Shown here piece by piece: positions 7,378-14,209 of a stretch of 25,604 bases of DNA. The position numbers were made by a program, and so were the translations under genes. Every line of letters starts with the position of its first letter. Position 1 is the first letter of the stretch. Source of the DNA: CAZLLV01 sp964560325. GTDB taxonomy: Bacteria; Acidobacteriota; Thermoanaerobaculia; Multivoradales; DATKCC01. The notes beneath the pieces are model-generated. The model was not told the origin of the DNA. It made no database searches and saw only the letters and a program-made list of their open reading frames with translations. Location: contig CAZLLV010000337.1 of assembly GCA_964560325.1 (NCBI GenBank), positions 1 through 25,604 on the forward strand, written 5' to 3'.

Positions 7378-10367
7378 GCGAGGAAGGCGCGGTAGGCGTC
7401 GCGCGCCGGGGTGCGCGCGCCGGTCTCCTCGTGGACCCGCCCGAGGAGGTACTGGCCGCGGACCGTCTCGACCGGGTGCTCGATCCGCTCGGTGGTGCTC
7501 TCGGCGAGCGTCCGGAGCCAGCGCTCGGCCGCGCGCGTGTCGCCCTGCTCCAGGCAGACCTCCGCCAGCTCGTACCAGAGGGGGGCGTGGTCGGGGATCC
7601 GGTGGCGGTGCCAGAGGAGCCCGCGCGCCGGCAGCAGCTCGACCGCGGCTTCGAGCTCGCGCCGGGCCGTCGCCAGATCGCCGCGCTCGCGCGCCAGCAG
7701 GCCGAGCAGGCGGTGGTGGAGCCGCTCCTCGACCTCGCCGGGCAGGCGCGCCGCGATCGCCGCCAGCTCGGCCGCCAGCCGGTCCGCTTCGGCCGGGCGC
7801 CCGAGCTCCTGGTGGGCGAGCGCCGCGTGGAGCATGCCCTCCCACGCCGGCCAATCGCCCGCGGCCACCCGGCGCGCTTCCTCCGCCGCCCGCAGCGCCC
7901 GCTCGGGACGGCCGGTCGAGAGCAAGAGGCCGGCTTCCAGGTTTTTGGCCGTGCCGATCAGCGGCTCCCGGCCCTCGTAGGCGTCACCCGCCGCGGCGAA
8001 GCGCGCCAGGGCCTCGTCGCCGCGGCCGCGGTAGAGGTCGAGCAGGGCGTTGGCGATGTTGCCCCGCCACTGCCAGTACGGCTCGCGGTCTTCGAGCAGC
8101 GGGCGGGCCGCCGCCTCGGCCTGGTCGAGGCGCAGCCCGTCCATGAAGGCGCGGAAGCGGAAGAAGACGACCCAGGACGAGCCGGAGCGAATCGATTCGG
8201 CGCGCTCGAGGGTCTCGATCGCGAGCTGCGGGTCGCCCCAGTTGACCGCGTGCCAGGAGAGCACCAGGAGGGCCGACCAGCGCTCCGGGTCCGCGTCGAC
8301 CCACTCGGTCAGCAGGCGGCGGGCGTCGTCGCTCCGGCCCAGGCTGCCGTAGACCGACGCCAGCGAGTTGTAGGCGCCGTCGGTCGCGTGGCCGCGGGCG
8401 AGGAGCTCCTCGAACTCGGCCGCCGCCTGCTCGTGGAGCTCCAGGTAGGAGTAGAGGAGGCCGAGCTGGTAGCGCGCCGCGTGGTGGTCCGGGTAGACGT
8501 CGACCGCCTCCTCCAGGGTCTCGATCGCTTCGCCGTAGCCTTTCCGCTCCAGGCTCTGGTGCATCCCTCCGACGTAGTACCGCTCCCGCGCGGGCAGCCG
8601 CTCGGCGTTCGCGATCGCCCGGTCGAGAGCGGCCTCGAGCTCCTCCTCGCGGCCGAGGGTCTCGTAGATCCGCGCGAGCCGCGCGTGCGCCATCGCGAAG
8701 CCGGGGTCGAGCTCGGTGGCGCGTTCGAAGAGGGCGATCGCCTCGTTCACCTTGAGCTCGTTGTTGAGCCGCATGCCCTCGGCGTAGAAGCGATAGGCCT
8801 CGACCGAGGAGGTGGTCACCGCCTCGATGCCGCGCTGCGGCTCCTGCCGTCGGGTCTCCGCCATCCGGCCGGAGCGCTCGAAGCTCCCGCGCACCGAGCG
8901 GCTGAGCCGGTCGACGATCGAGAAGACGCTCCCCACGCCGTCGCCCTGCACCCGCTGGGCGTCGACGATTTCGCCGCTCTCGGTGTCCTGGAGGGTGACG
9001 TTGACCAGCAGGTTCTCGCCGGCGCGCGCGTAGCTGCCGAGAAGGACGGACCTCGCCCCCGCCGCCTCGGCAACCTCGCGCACCAGGTCGGAGGAGAGGA
9101 TCGCCTGGTCGACCGCGCCCAGGTCGCGCAGGATCTGGTACAGGCGGTCGGTCGGCACCACCCGGATCTCCGGCGACTGCGAGAGGTCGGTGACCAGCAT
9201 CTCGGCGAGCCCGGCGCGCAGCCACTCGAGCTCGGCCTCGCCGGTCAGGTTCTGGAAGAAGAGGACCGCCACGGACGGACGCTGGTCCTCCGCCGCCGCG
9301 GCGGCGACCCCGGAGCCCGCGCCCGCCGCCCCGGCGCGGCCGGGGGCGGCGTCGCCGCCTAGGAAGAGCGCGAGGGTGACGGCCCCCGCGACCGCGAGCG
9401 CGGCGAGCCCGGCCACCCAACCGAGCCGGCGCCCCTCCCAGCTCCGCAGCCAGCGGAAGCGTCCGGTGCCGGACAGCCGGCGCAGGCCGCTCGTCGTCGT
9501 CCGCACCAGCCGCTCGGACTCGATCTCGGTGCGCAGGCTCTGGAGCTCGTTGCGCAGGTCCTTGGCGGTCTGGAAGCGGCGGTCGGGGTCTTTCTCCAGG
9601 CAGTGCGACAGGATGCGGTCGAGGTGGCGCGGCAGGTCGCGGTTGACCTCGTGCGTCGGCGGCGGCTGGTCGCGCAGGATCGAAGAGATCAGGTCGGCCG
9701 AGGTTTCGCCCCGGAACGGCCGGGCGCCGGTCGCCATCTCGTAGAGGACCACGCCGAGCGAGAAGATGTCCGCCCGGTGGTCGGCCGGCTTGCCCTTGAT
9801 CTGCTCCGGCGACATGTACGGGTAGGTGCCGAGGATCCGCCCCGCCTCGGTCAGATCGTCGTCGAGCATCACCGTGCTCTCGCGCGCCGCCGCCTCCTGG
9901 CGCAGCTTGGCGAGGCCGAAGTCGACCACCTTGACCCGGCCGTCGCCGGTGATCATCACGTTCGACGGCTTGAGGTCCCGGTGCGTGACGCCGCGCTCGT
10001 GGGCCGCGGAGATCGCCTCCGCGAGCGGGATGGCGAGCCGGAAGAAGTCCTCCTCGGAGAGGCCGCCCGGCGGGATCGTCTCGGCGAGCGTGCCGCCCTC
10101 GACGAGCTCCATCGCCAGCACCTGAAGGCCGCCGGCGTGCTCGATCGAGTAGATGGTGACGATGTTCGGGTGGTCGAGGGCGCCGACCGCCATCGCCTCG
10201 CGGGTGAAGCGTTCCAGGCGCTCCGGGTCGGCGGCCATCGACGCCGGCAGCACCTTGAGGGCGACCCGCCGGCGCAGACGGGTGTCCTCGGCGAGGTAGA
10301 CCTCGCCCATCCCTCCGCTCCCCAGCTTCTCGAGGACGGTGTAGTGCCCCAGCGTTTCGCCGATCAT
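7305..10367 (-). CDS. Membrane Ser/Thr protein kinase with TolB-like and TPR domains
   Basis: 1020 residues. Kinase domain about 8-275 has GSGGMGEV (16-23), Lys38 (VALKVL), HRDLKPSN with Asp131, DFG with Asp149 and the SPE of the activation segment at 186-188, so it should be active. One membrane helix lies near 316-337. Residues about 363-480 (SVAVLFFQNLTGEAELEWLRAGLAEML) match the TolB-N/FlgO-like module often placed between a membrane anchor and repeats in bacterial sensors. From about 520 to the end are TPR repeats, predicted extracytoplasmic. ATG 10367 follows the stop of the second borosin-type methyltransferase by 13 bases and has only a weak ribosome site (GCGAG), so translation probably depends on the upstream genes. 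This makes it the last gene of the precursor/methyltransferase operon, perhaps its regulator. Its 3' end overlaps the convergent C1 peptidase. Confidence 0.92.
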   Translation of the reverse strand: MIGETLGHYTVLEKLGSGGMGEVYLAEDTRLRRRVALKVLPASMAADPERLERFTREAMAVGALDHPNIVTIYSIEHAGGLQVLAMELVEGGTLAETIPPGGLSEEDFFRLAIPLAEAISAAHERGVTHRDLKPSNVMITGDGRVKVVDFGLAKLRQEAAARESTVMLDDDLTEAGRILGTYPYMSPEQIKGKPADHRADIFSLGVVLYEMATGARPFRGETSADLISSILRDQPPPTHEVNRDLPRHLDRILSHCLEKDPDRRFQTAKDLRNELQSLRTEIESERLVRTTTSGLRRLSGTGRFRWLRSWEGRRLGWVAGLAALAVAGAVTLALFLGGDAAPGRAGAAGAGSGVAAAAAEDQRPSVAVLFFQNLTGEAELEWLRAGLAEMLVTDLSQSPEIRVVPTDRLYQILRDLGAVDQAILSSDLVREVAEAAGARSVLLGSYARAGENLLVNVTLQDTESGEIVDAQRVQGDGVGSVFSIVDRLSRSVRGSFERSGRMAETRRQEPQRGIEAVTTSSVEAYRFYAEGMRLNNELKVNEAIALFERATELDPGFAMAHARLARIYETLGREEELEAALDRAIANAERLPARERYYVGGMHQSLERKGYGEAIETLEEAVDVYPDHHAARYQLGLLYSYLELHEQAAAEFEELLARGHATDGAYNSLASVYGSLGRSDDARRLLTEWVDADPERWSALLVLSWHAVNWGDPQLAIETLERAESIRSGSSWVVFFRFRAFMDGLRLDQAEAAARPLLEDREPYWQWRGNIANALLDLYRGRGDEALARFAAAGDAYEGREPLIGTAKNLEAGLLLSTGRPERALRAAEEARRVAAGDWPAWEGMLHAALAHQELGRPAEADRLAAELAAIAARLPGEVEERLHHRLLGLLARERGDLATARRELEAAVELLPARGLLWHRHRIPDHAPLWYELAEVCLEQGDTRAAERWLRTLAESTTERIEHPVETVRGQYLLGRVHEETGARTPARDAYRAFLAYWEGGRLDRERVEDARRRLSALE

Positions 10368-10380
10368 CTCGCGGCGCCGA

Positions 10381-11160
10381 TCATGACGCCCGGCTCGCGG
10401 TGTGGGCAAGTCGGCGCACGACCTCCGGGTCCTTCGGTCGCTCGGCGAGCGGCGGCACGTAGAGGGTGGAGGCGACCCGCACCGGGCCGGCCGCGAGCCC
10501 GCCGAGCGGCAGGCGGACGATCGTCGGCTCGGCGAGCGGGATCTGCGGCGTCTCGTAGATCACGACCTCGTGGCTCGCCGGGTAGTGGCGGGAGAGCGCC
10601 TCCTGGAGCAGGGCGAGCCCGGCGCGCGCGGGTTCGGTGCCGGACCGGTAGGCGGTCTCGCCGATGGCGCCGACCTGGATCAGCACCAGCGCCGCGCCGG
10701 TGTCGACCGGCCGCGGGCGGATCAGAAAATCGGTCGCCTCGTAGAGCGCACGGCCGGTCGCGCCCGGATCGACCCCCACGTCGGCCACCAGGCAGTCCTC
10801 GAACGAGATCGCCGGCAGCAGGCGCGCCCGGTGGCCGGCGGCGCGCGCCCGCCGGGCCGCCTCGTGGACGGCGTGGAGCGCGATCGCCGGGTGGCCGGTG
10901 AAGGCGGCGCAGACGGTGAGCCCCGAGTCGAGCGGGGCGGCGATCCGTGCCGCCATCTCGTGCGAAGCGCCGATCCCGCTCTCGCCCTCGCGGTAGCTGT
11001 CGTGGAGCGACTCCGAGCGTGGGTGGAGGCGGCGCAGCCACTCGGCGGTCGCCGGATCGGTGACCAGGTAGAAGAGCCGGTCGGCCTGCTCGATCACGCT
11101 CCGGGTCTCGGGCGTCACGTGGCCGGCGACGCCGTAGCCGGTGCCGACCAGGGTCAGCAT
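10381..11160 (-). CDS. Borosin-type (TP-methylase fold) methyltransferase homologue lacking key catalytic residues
   Basis: 259 residues, homologous throughout to the adjacent methyltransferase (LTLVGTGYGVAGHVTPET at the SAM-binding start, TGHPAIALHAVHEA, LLPAISFEDCLVADVGVDP, YEATDFLIRPRP). The residues that catalyse peptide N-methylation in the OphMA family are mostly changed: His53 where the neighbour has Tyr70, Gly62 for Arg79, Ser66 for Tyr83 and Thr88 for the Tyr of YGHPG; only Tyr56 is kept. The SAM-binding glycine motif GTGYGVAGH is preserved. It may therefore be a pseudoenzyme that binds precursor or supports the active partner, or an enzyme with different chemistry. Its ATG overlaps the end of the upstream methyltransferase (ATGCTGA, seven bases), a strong sign of translational coupling and joint production. 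Confidence 0.88.
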   Translation of the reverse strand: MLTLVGTGYGVAGHVTPETRSVIEQADRLFYLVTDPATAEWLRRLHPRSESLHDSYREGESGIGASHEMAARIAAPLDSGLTVCAAFTGHPAIALHAVHEAARRARAAGHRARLLPAISFEDCLVADVGVDPGATGRALYEATDFLIRPRPVDTGAALVLIQVGAIGETAYRSGTEPARAGLALLQEALSRHYPASHEVVIYETPQIPLAEPTIVRLPLGGLAAGPVRVASTLYVPPLAERPKDPEVVRRLAHTASRAS

Positions 11161-12008
11161 CCGGCACCCGGGTCGGGGTCGCCGGAGCCCGGCTCCGCCA
11201 TTCCGAGCCGCGCGAGCATCGTCCGGTCGAGCGGCGCCTCCTCTAGCGGCGGCACGTAGAGGGTCGAGGCGACCGAGACGGCGGCGTCCGGCAGGGCGGA
11301 GAGCGGCATGCGCCGGATCTCCGGACCGAACATCGGCAGGGTGGAGGCGGTGTAGACGACCACCTCGTGCTCCGGCGGGTAGGTCGCGAGCAGCGCCTCG
11401 GCCAGGAAGCGGACCCCCTCGACGCGCCAGATCGGGCGCGGGTAGTAGGTCGCGACTCCGATCGCGCCGACCTGCCAGAGGAGGAGCCCGGTCGTCGGGT
11501 CGGGTGGGCGCCGTCGGGTCAGGAAATCGGTCGCCTCGTAGCTCCGGCAGCCGTCGACCGCCGGGTCGAGCTCGAGGTCGGCGTACAGGCAGTCCTCGGC
11601 GGAGACGCCGGGGAGCATGCGGGCCCGGAAGCCCTCGGCGCGGGCGCGCCGGATCGCTTCGTGCGACGGGTAGACGTAGACGCCCGGGTGGCCGTAGAGC
11701 GCCACGCACACTCGCCGGCCGGCGCGCACCGGCGCGAGCATGCGCTCGATCATCTCCTCGTACGACTCGGTGCGCGGCCGGCCCTCGCCGTAGGCGTCGT
11801 AGAGGGACTCGTTCTCCGGGTTGAGCCCTTCGAGCCACATGCGGGTGGAGGCGTCCGAGACGAGGTGGAGAAGGCGGTCCGCCCCCTCCATCGCCGCGCG
11901 GGCCTCCGGCGTGATCTGGCCCGCCACCATGAAGCCGGTCCCGACGACGATCAGGGAACCGGCCCCGCGTCGAGGGCTCTCCGCGCCGTCCGCGCCATCC
12001 CGCGTCAC
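11154..12008 (-). CDS. Borosin-type peptide backbone alpha-N-methyltransferase
   Basis: 284 residues, tetrapyrrole-methylase fold. It matches the fungal borosin enzyme OphMA closely, as I recall that sequence: LIVVGTGFMVAGQITPEA, ALYGHPGVYVYPSHEAIRRAR, ARMLPGVSAEDCLYADLELDP and GCRSYEATDFLTRRRP. The known catalytic set of OphMA (Tyr63, Tyr66, Arg72, Tyr76, Tyr98) aligns to Tyr70, Tyr73, Arg79, Tyr83 and Tyr105 here, all present, so it should be active. Borosin enzymes transfer methyl groups from SAM to backbone amides of a ribosomal peptide. Unlike OphMA it has no precursor fused at its C-terminus; the precursor is the separate small gene just upstream, as in bacterial split borosins such as SonM/SonA. 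Start is GTG 12008, 13 bases after the precursor stop, with GAGG overlapping that stop. Precorrin/cobalt methylase is the main alternative and is disfavoured by these motifs. Confidence 0.9.
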   Translation of the reverse strand: MTRDGADGAESPRRGAGSLIVVGTGFMVAGQITPEARAAMEGADRLLHLVSDASTRMWLEGLNPENESLYDAYGEGRPRTESYEEMIERMLAPVRAGRRVCVALYGHPGVYVYPSHEAIRRARAEGFRARMLPGVSAEDCLYADLELDPAVDGCRSYEATDFLTRRRPPDPTTGLLLWQVGAIGVATYYPRPIWRVEGVRFLAEALLATYPPEHEVVVYTASTLPMFGPEIRRMPLSALPDAAVSVASTLYVPPLEEAPLDRTMLARLGMAEPGSGDPDPGAGC

Positions 12009-12021
12009 CCGCGAAGCGACC

Positions 12022-12228
12022 TCAGGGAATGATGAAGCAGCCCGGCGGGCCGGCGTCGCCGACGTAGCCCTTGATCTTGTCCGGGTCTTTCGTCCGCAGA
12101 ACCTTCTTGTCCTCCTCCGACAGGGTGCCGTGCTCGTCCATCACGGCGTCGGGGTCCTCCATGAACCGGTCGCGCTGGTTCGGGTCCTGCGAAAGCTTGG
12201 CGACGAACTCCCCCGCGTTCTTCGACAT
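12022..12228 (-). CDS. Split-borosin-like RiPP precursor peptide (68 aa)
   Basis: Residues about 5-52 are a charged, predicted helical leader (FVAKLSQDPNQRDRFMEDP, then VMDEHGTLSEEDKKVLRT), the LigA-like pattern that serves as the borosin binding domain in bacterial precursors of the SonA type. The C-terminal 15 residues switch to a small, hydrophobic, Gly/Pro-containing tail, GYVGDAGPPGCFIIP, the likely core. Backbone methylation, if it occurs, would be expected on residues such as F64, I65 and I66. The start is ATG 12228 with AAGGAG six bases upstream, the best ribosome site in the operon, consistent with a precursor made in excess of its enzymes; an in-frame ATG at 12258 lacks this. It is followed after 13 bases by the methyltransferase. 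I infer precursor status from size, leader/core layout and neighbour, not from a database match. Confidence 0.85.
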   Translation of the reverse strand: MSKNAGEFVAKLSQDPNQRDRFMEDPDAVMDEHGTLSEEDKKVLRTKDPDKIKGYVGDAGPPGCFIIP

Positions 12229-12354
12229 GCGACTCTCCTTCTTCGGTTCCCGCTGCAAAAGAGATGAGATCGCCCCTCCGGGACCCGCTCGGAAGCGGTC
12301 CTTGCTCCCCGAGAACGGGGCGAATCCGACGATTCTGCCGTTTCCGAAAACCTA
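12229..12354 (-). promoter_or_regulatory. Structured leader/promoter region of the borosin-like operon
   Basis: 126 bases between the cyclase stop (TGA followed at once by in-frame TAG) and the precursor ATG. It contains several dyads: 12322-12335 (GAATC-N4-GATTC), 12307-12320 (CCCCG-AGAA-CGGGG) and 12281-12301 (GGAC-CCGCT-CGGA-AGCGG-TCC, with one bulged base). A weaker one, GTTT-N4-AAAC on the minus strand, is at 12340-12351. The ribosome site AAGGAG is at 12235-12240. No stem is followed directly by a T-tract, so none is a classical terminator. The group could be operator plus mRNA leader; which one is not decidable here. Confidence 0.5.
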
Positions 12355-13917
12355 TCACACGGAAGCTTCGCGCCAGCGCACGGAGAAGAGGTCGAGCGGC
12401 TCCTCTCGGCCCTTGATCCGCCGGGGGCCGAGCGCCTCGATCGGCCACTCGGGCGCGTCGCCGAGGCGCTCTCGGGTCGCCCCGGAGAGGTAGATCTCGC
12501 CGGCCGGGGCGAGGTCGCAGATCCGGCTCGTCAGGTTGGTCGCGTCGCCCAGCGTCGCGTACTGGATGTAGCGGTCCGAGCCGACGTTGCCCGCCGCCAC
12601 GGGTCCGGTGTTGAGGCCGATGTGGACCGCGAGCGGCCGGGGCAGGTCGAGCCGCCGGTTGACCTCCTCGAGCGCGCGCTGCATCTCGATCGCGGCCGAC
12701 AGCGCCCGCTCCGGATCGTCCGGGTTCCGGAACGGCGCGCCCCAGACCGCCATCAGGGCGTCGCCGATGTACTTCTCGAGCGTCCCCTCGTGCCGGAAGA
12801 CCACGTCGGCCATCACCGGGAAGTATGCGTTGAGCAGCGACAGGACCTCGCTCGGCGACAGGGTGGCGGAGAGCTCGGTGAACTCCGAGATGTCGCAGAA
12901 GAGCGCCGTGACCTCGGTCTCCCGGGGCTCGAGGTGGAGGACGTTGCCCTCCATGATCCGGCCGATCGTCCGGGGCGGGAAGAAGCGGAGCAGCGTGTTG
13001 CGCACGACCGCCTGGCTCTCGAGCTCGGCGTAGAGCGAGGCGTTGTCGAGGGCGACGGCGGCCTGGTTGGCGAAGGCGGAGAGGAAGTCGAGGTCGTCCT
13101 GGTCGAAGCGGTCGGGCGCCGACAGGTTGTCGACGTAGAGCACCCCTTTCACTTCGTCGCGCGGCTTCAAGGGGGCGCACATCGAGGCGCAGATCGACTG
13201 GTGGAGCACCGATTGCGCCGGCGCGAGGCGCGGGTCGGCCTGCGCGTCGCCGAAGAGGGCGGCGACGCTGTGGTCGCGCACGTACTCGACGATGTGGCGG
13301 CTGAAGATCGGCCCGCTCGCCGAGACCCCCGGGCGGGTCCGGACCACCCGCGGCGAGAGCTCGCCGTCCTCCGGGTCGGCCATCAGGATCGCCGCCCGGT
13401 CGATGTCGAGGATGTCGAAAGCGAGGTCGAGGACCGTCTCGAGCAGGCGGTCGATCGAAGCCGGAGAGGCGAGGAGCTGGCTGACCTTGAGCAGGATGCG
13501 CAGCCTCTCCTCGGCCGAGCGGGCGCGGCGGAACGGCGTCTCCAGGATCTCGCGCATCGACAGGCGCGTGAGATCGGCGTCGATGTCGCGCGAGGAGGTC
13601 GGGCGGGTCTCGGTGTCGGTGCGCACCCGGTCGGGCACGTAGCGCAGGGTGACCGCGCCGCAGCGGATCGTCTCGCCGCCGACGAGCGGCCGGCTCGCGA
13701 CCGGCTCGTCCTCGACGAAGGTGCCGTTGGTGCTGCCGAGGTCGCGCAGCACCGCGCCGCCGTCCTCGGCCACGTCGATCGAGGCGTGGTGGCGCGAGAG
13801 GCTCCGGTCGAGGACGAAGACGGCGTTGTCCTCGGCGCGGCCGACGGTGTTCGTTCCGGCCGAGAGGCGCACCTCGCGCTGGTCGGGACGGCCCGGGTGG
13901 AGGATGAGCCGAGGCAT
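12355..13917 (-). CDS. FHA-GAF-class III adenylate cyclase
   Basis: 520 residues, cytoplasmic, no membrane segment. The FHA domain (about 5-95) has GRAEDN, RSLSRHHA and STNGTF, the phosphothreonine-binding pattern. A GAF domain spans about 140-295. The cyclase catalytic domain is about 330-515: metal-binding Asp342 (FCDISEFT) and Asp386 (YIGDALMAVWG), adenine-specifying Lys382 and Asp458 (TLGDATN), and transition-state Asn461 and Arg465 (NLTSR). All key residues are present, so cAMP production is expected. FHA suggests recruitment by a Ser/Thr kinase, and two such kinases are in this window. The ATG at 13917 has no visible ribosome site (C-rich upstream), so translation may be leaderless. It lies upstream of the borosin-like operon on the same strand, 126 bases away. 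Confidence 0.9.
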   Translation of the reverse strand: MPRLILHPGRPDQREVRLSAGTNTVGRAEDNAVFVLDRSLSRHHASIDVAEDGGAVLRDLGSTNGTFVEDEPVASRPLVGGETIRCGAVTLRYVPDRVRTDTETRPTSSRDIDADLTRLSMREILETPFRRARSAEERLRILLKVSQLLASPASIDRLLETVLDLAFDILDIDRAAILMADPEDGELSPRVVRTRPGVSASGPIFSRHIVEYVRDHSVAALFGDAQADPRLAPAQSVLHQSICASMCAPLKPRDEVKGVLYVDNLSAPDRFDQDDLDFLSAFANQAAVALDNASLYAELESQAVVRNTLLRFFPPRTIGRIMEGNVLHLEPRETEVTALFCDISEFTELSATLSPSEVLSLLNAYFPVMADVVFRHEGTLEKYIGDALMAVWGAPFRNPDDPERALSAAIEMQRALEEVNRRLDLPRPLAVHIGLNTGPVAAGNVGSDRYIQYATLGDATNLTSRICDLAPAGEIYLSGATRERLGDAPEWPIEALGPRRIKGREEPLDLFSVRWREASV

Positions 13918-13933
13918 GGGGGTGGGGGAGAGT

Positions 13934-14209
13934 TTAGCGGAGCGTGACGACGGTGGCGCCCCAGCCGCCCGCGAAGGCCGGGGCGTCCTCGAAGCCGACG
14001 ACGCGCGGGTCGCGCTCGAGGAGCGTGCGGACGGTCCGGCGCTGCACGCCCTGGCCGCGGCCGTGGACGATCCGCACCTCCCGGTGGCCCTTCTCGTAGG
14101 CCGCGTCGAGCCAGTCGCGCACCAGGTCGGGGACCTCCTTCGGCAGGAAGGTATGGAGATCGAGGACGTCGGTGATCTCCATTTCCACCGGATCGTCGGG
14201 GTGGGTCAA
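13934..14209 (-). CDS. Small stand-alone Smr-domain protein
   Basis: About 91 residues, nearly all one Smr domain: DVLDLHTF near the N-terminus, then the HGRGQGVQRRTVRTLL motif and C-terminal GGWGATVVTL. Smr domains are nucleic-acid endonucleases or binders related to the MutS2 C-terminus; stand-alone versions are often annotated as MutS-like by mistake. The DLH and HGRG signatures are both present. Start is uncertain. I favour TTG 14209, which overlaps the stop of the upstream outer-membrane gene as TTGA and has AAGGGTGG just upstream; GTG 14188 and ATG 14182 are alternatives that lack a spaced ribosome site. Confidence 0.8.
   Translation of the reverse strand: MTHPDDPVEMEITDVLDLHTFLPKEVPDLVRDWLDAAYEKGHREVRIVHGRGQGVQRRTVRTLLERDPRVVGFEDAPAFAGGWGATVVTLR

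Noticed and set aside
6237..9362. 1041-codon plus-strand open frame
   Set aside because: Overlaps the peptidase in another frame and is antisense to the kinase; Arg/Ala-rich with no motifs.
10381..12008. Cobalamin (precorrin) methylase pair
   Set aside because: The fold is shared, but the GHPGV-YPSHEA, PGVSAEDCLYADL and YEATDFL motifs and the adjacent small precursor fit borosin enzymes. No other cobalamin genes are nearby.
12307..12320. Hairpin CCCCG-AGAA-CGGGG as terminator of the cyclase gene
   Set aside because: No T-tract follows on the minus strand, so it was kept only as part of a structured leader.
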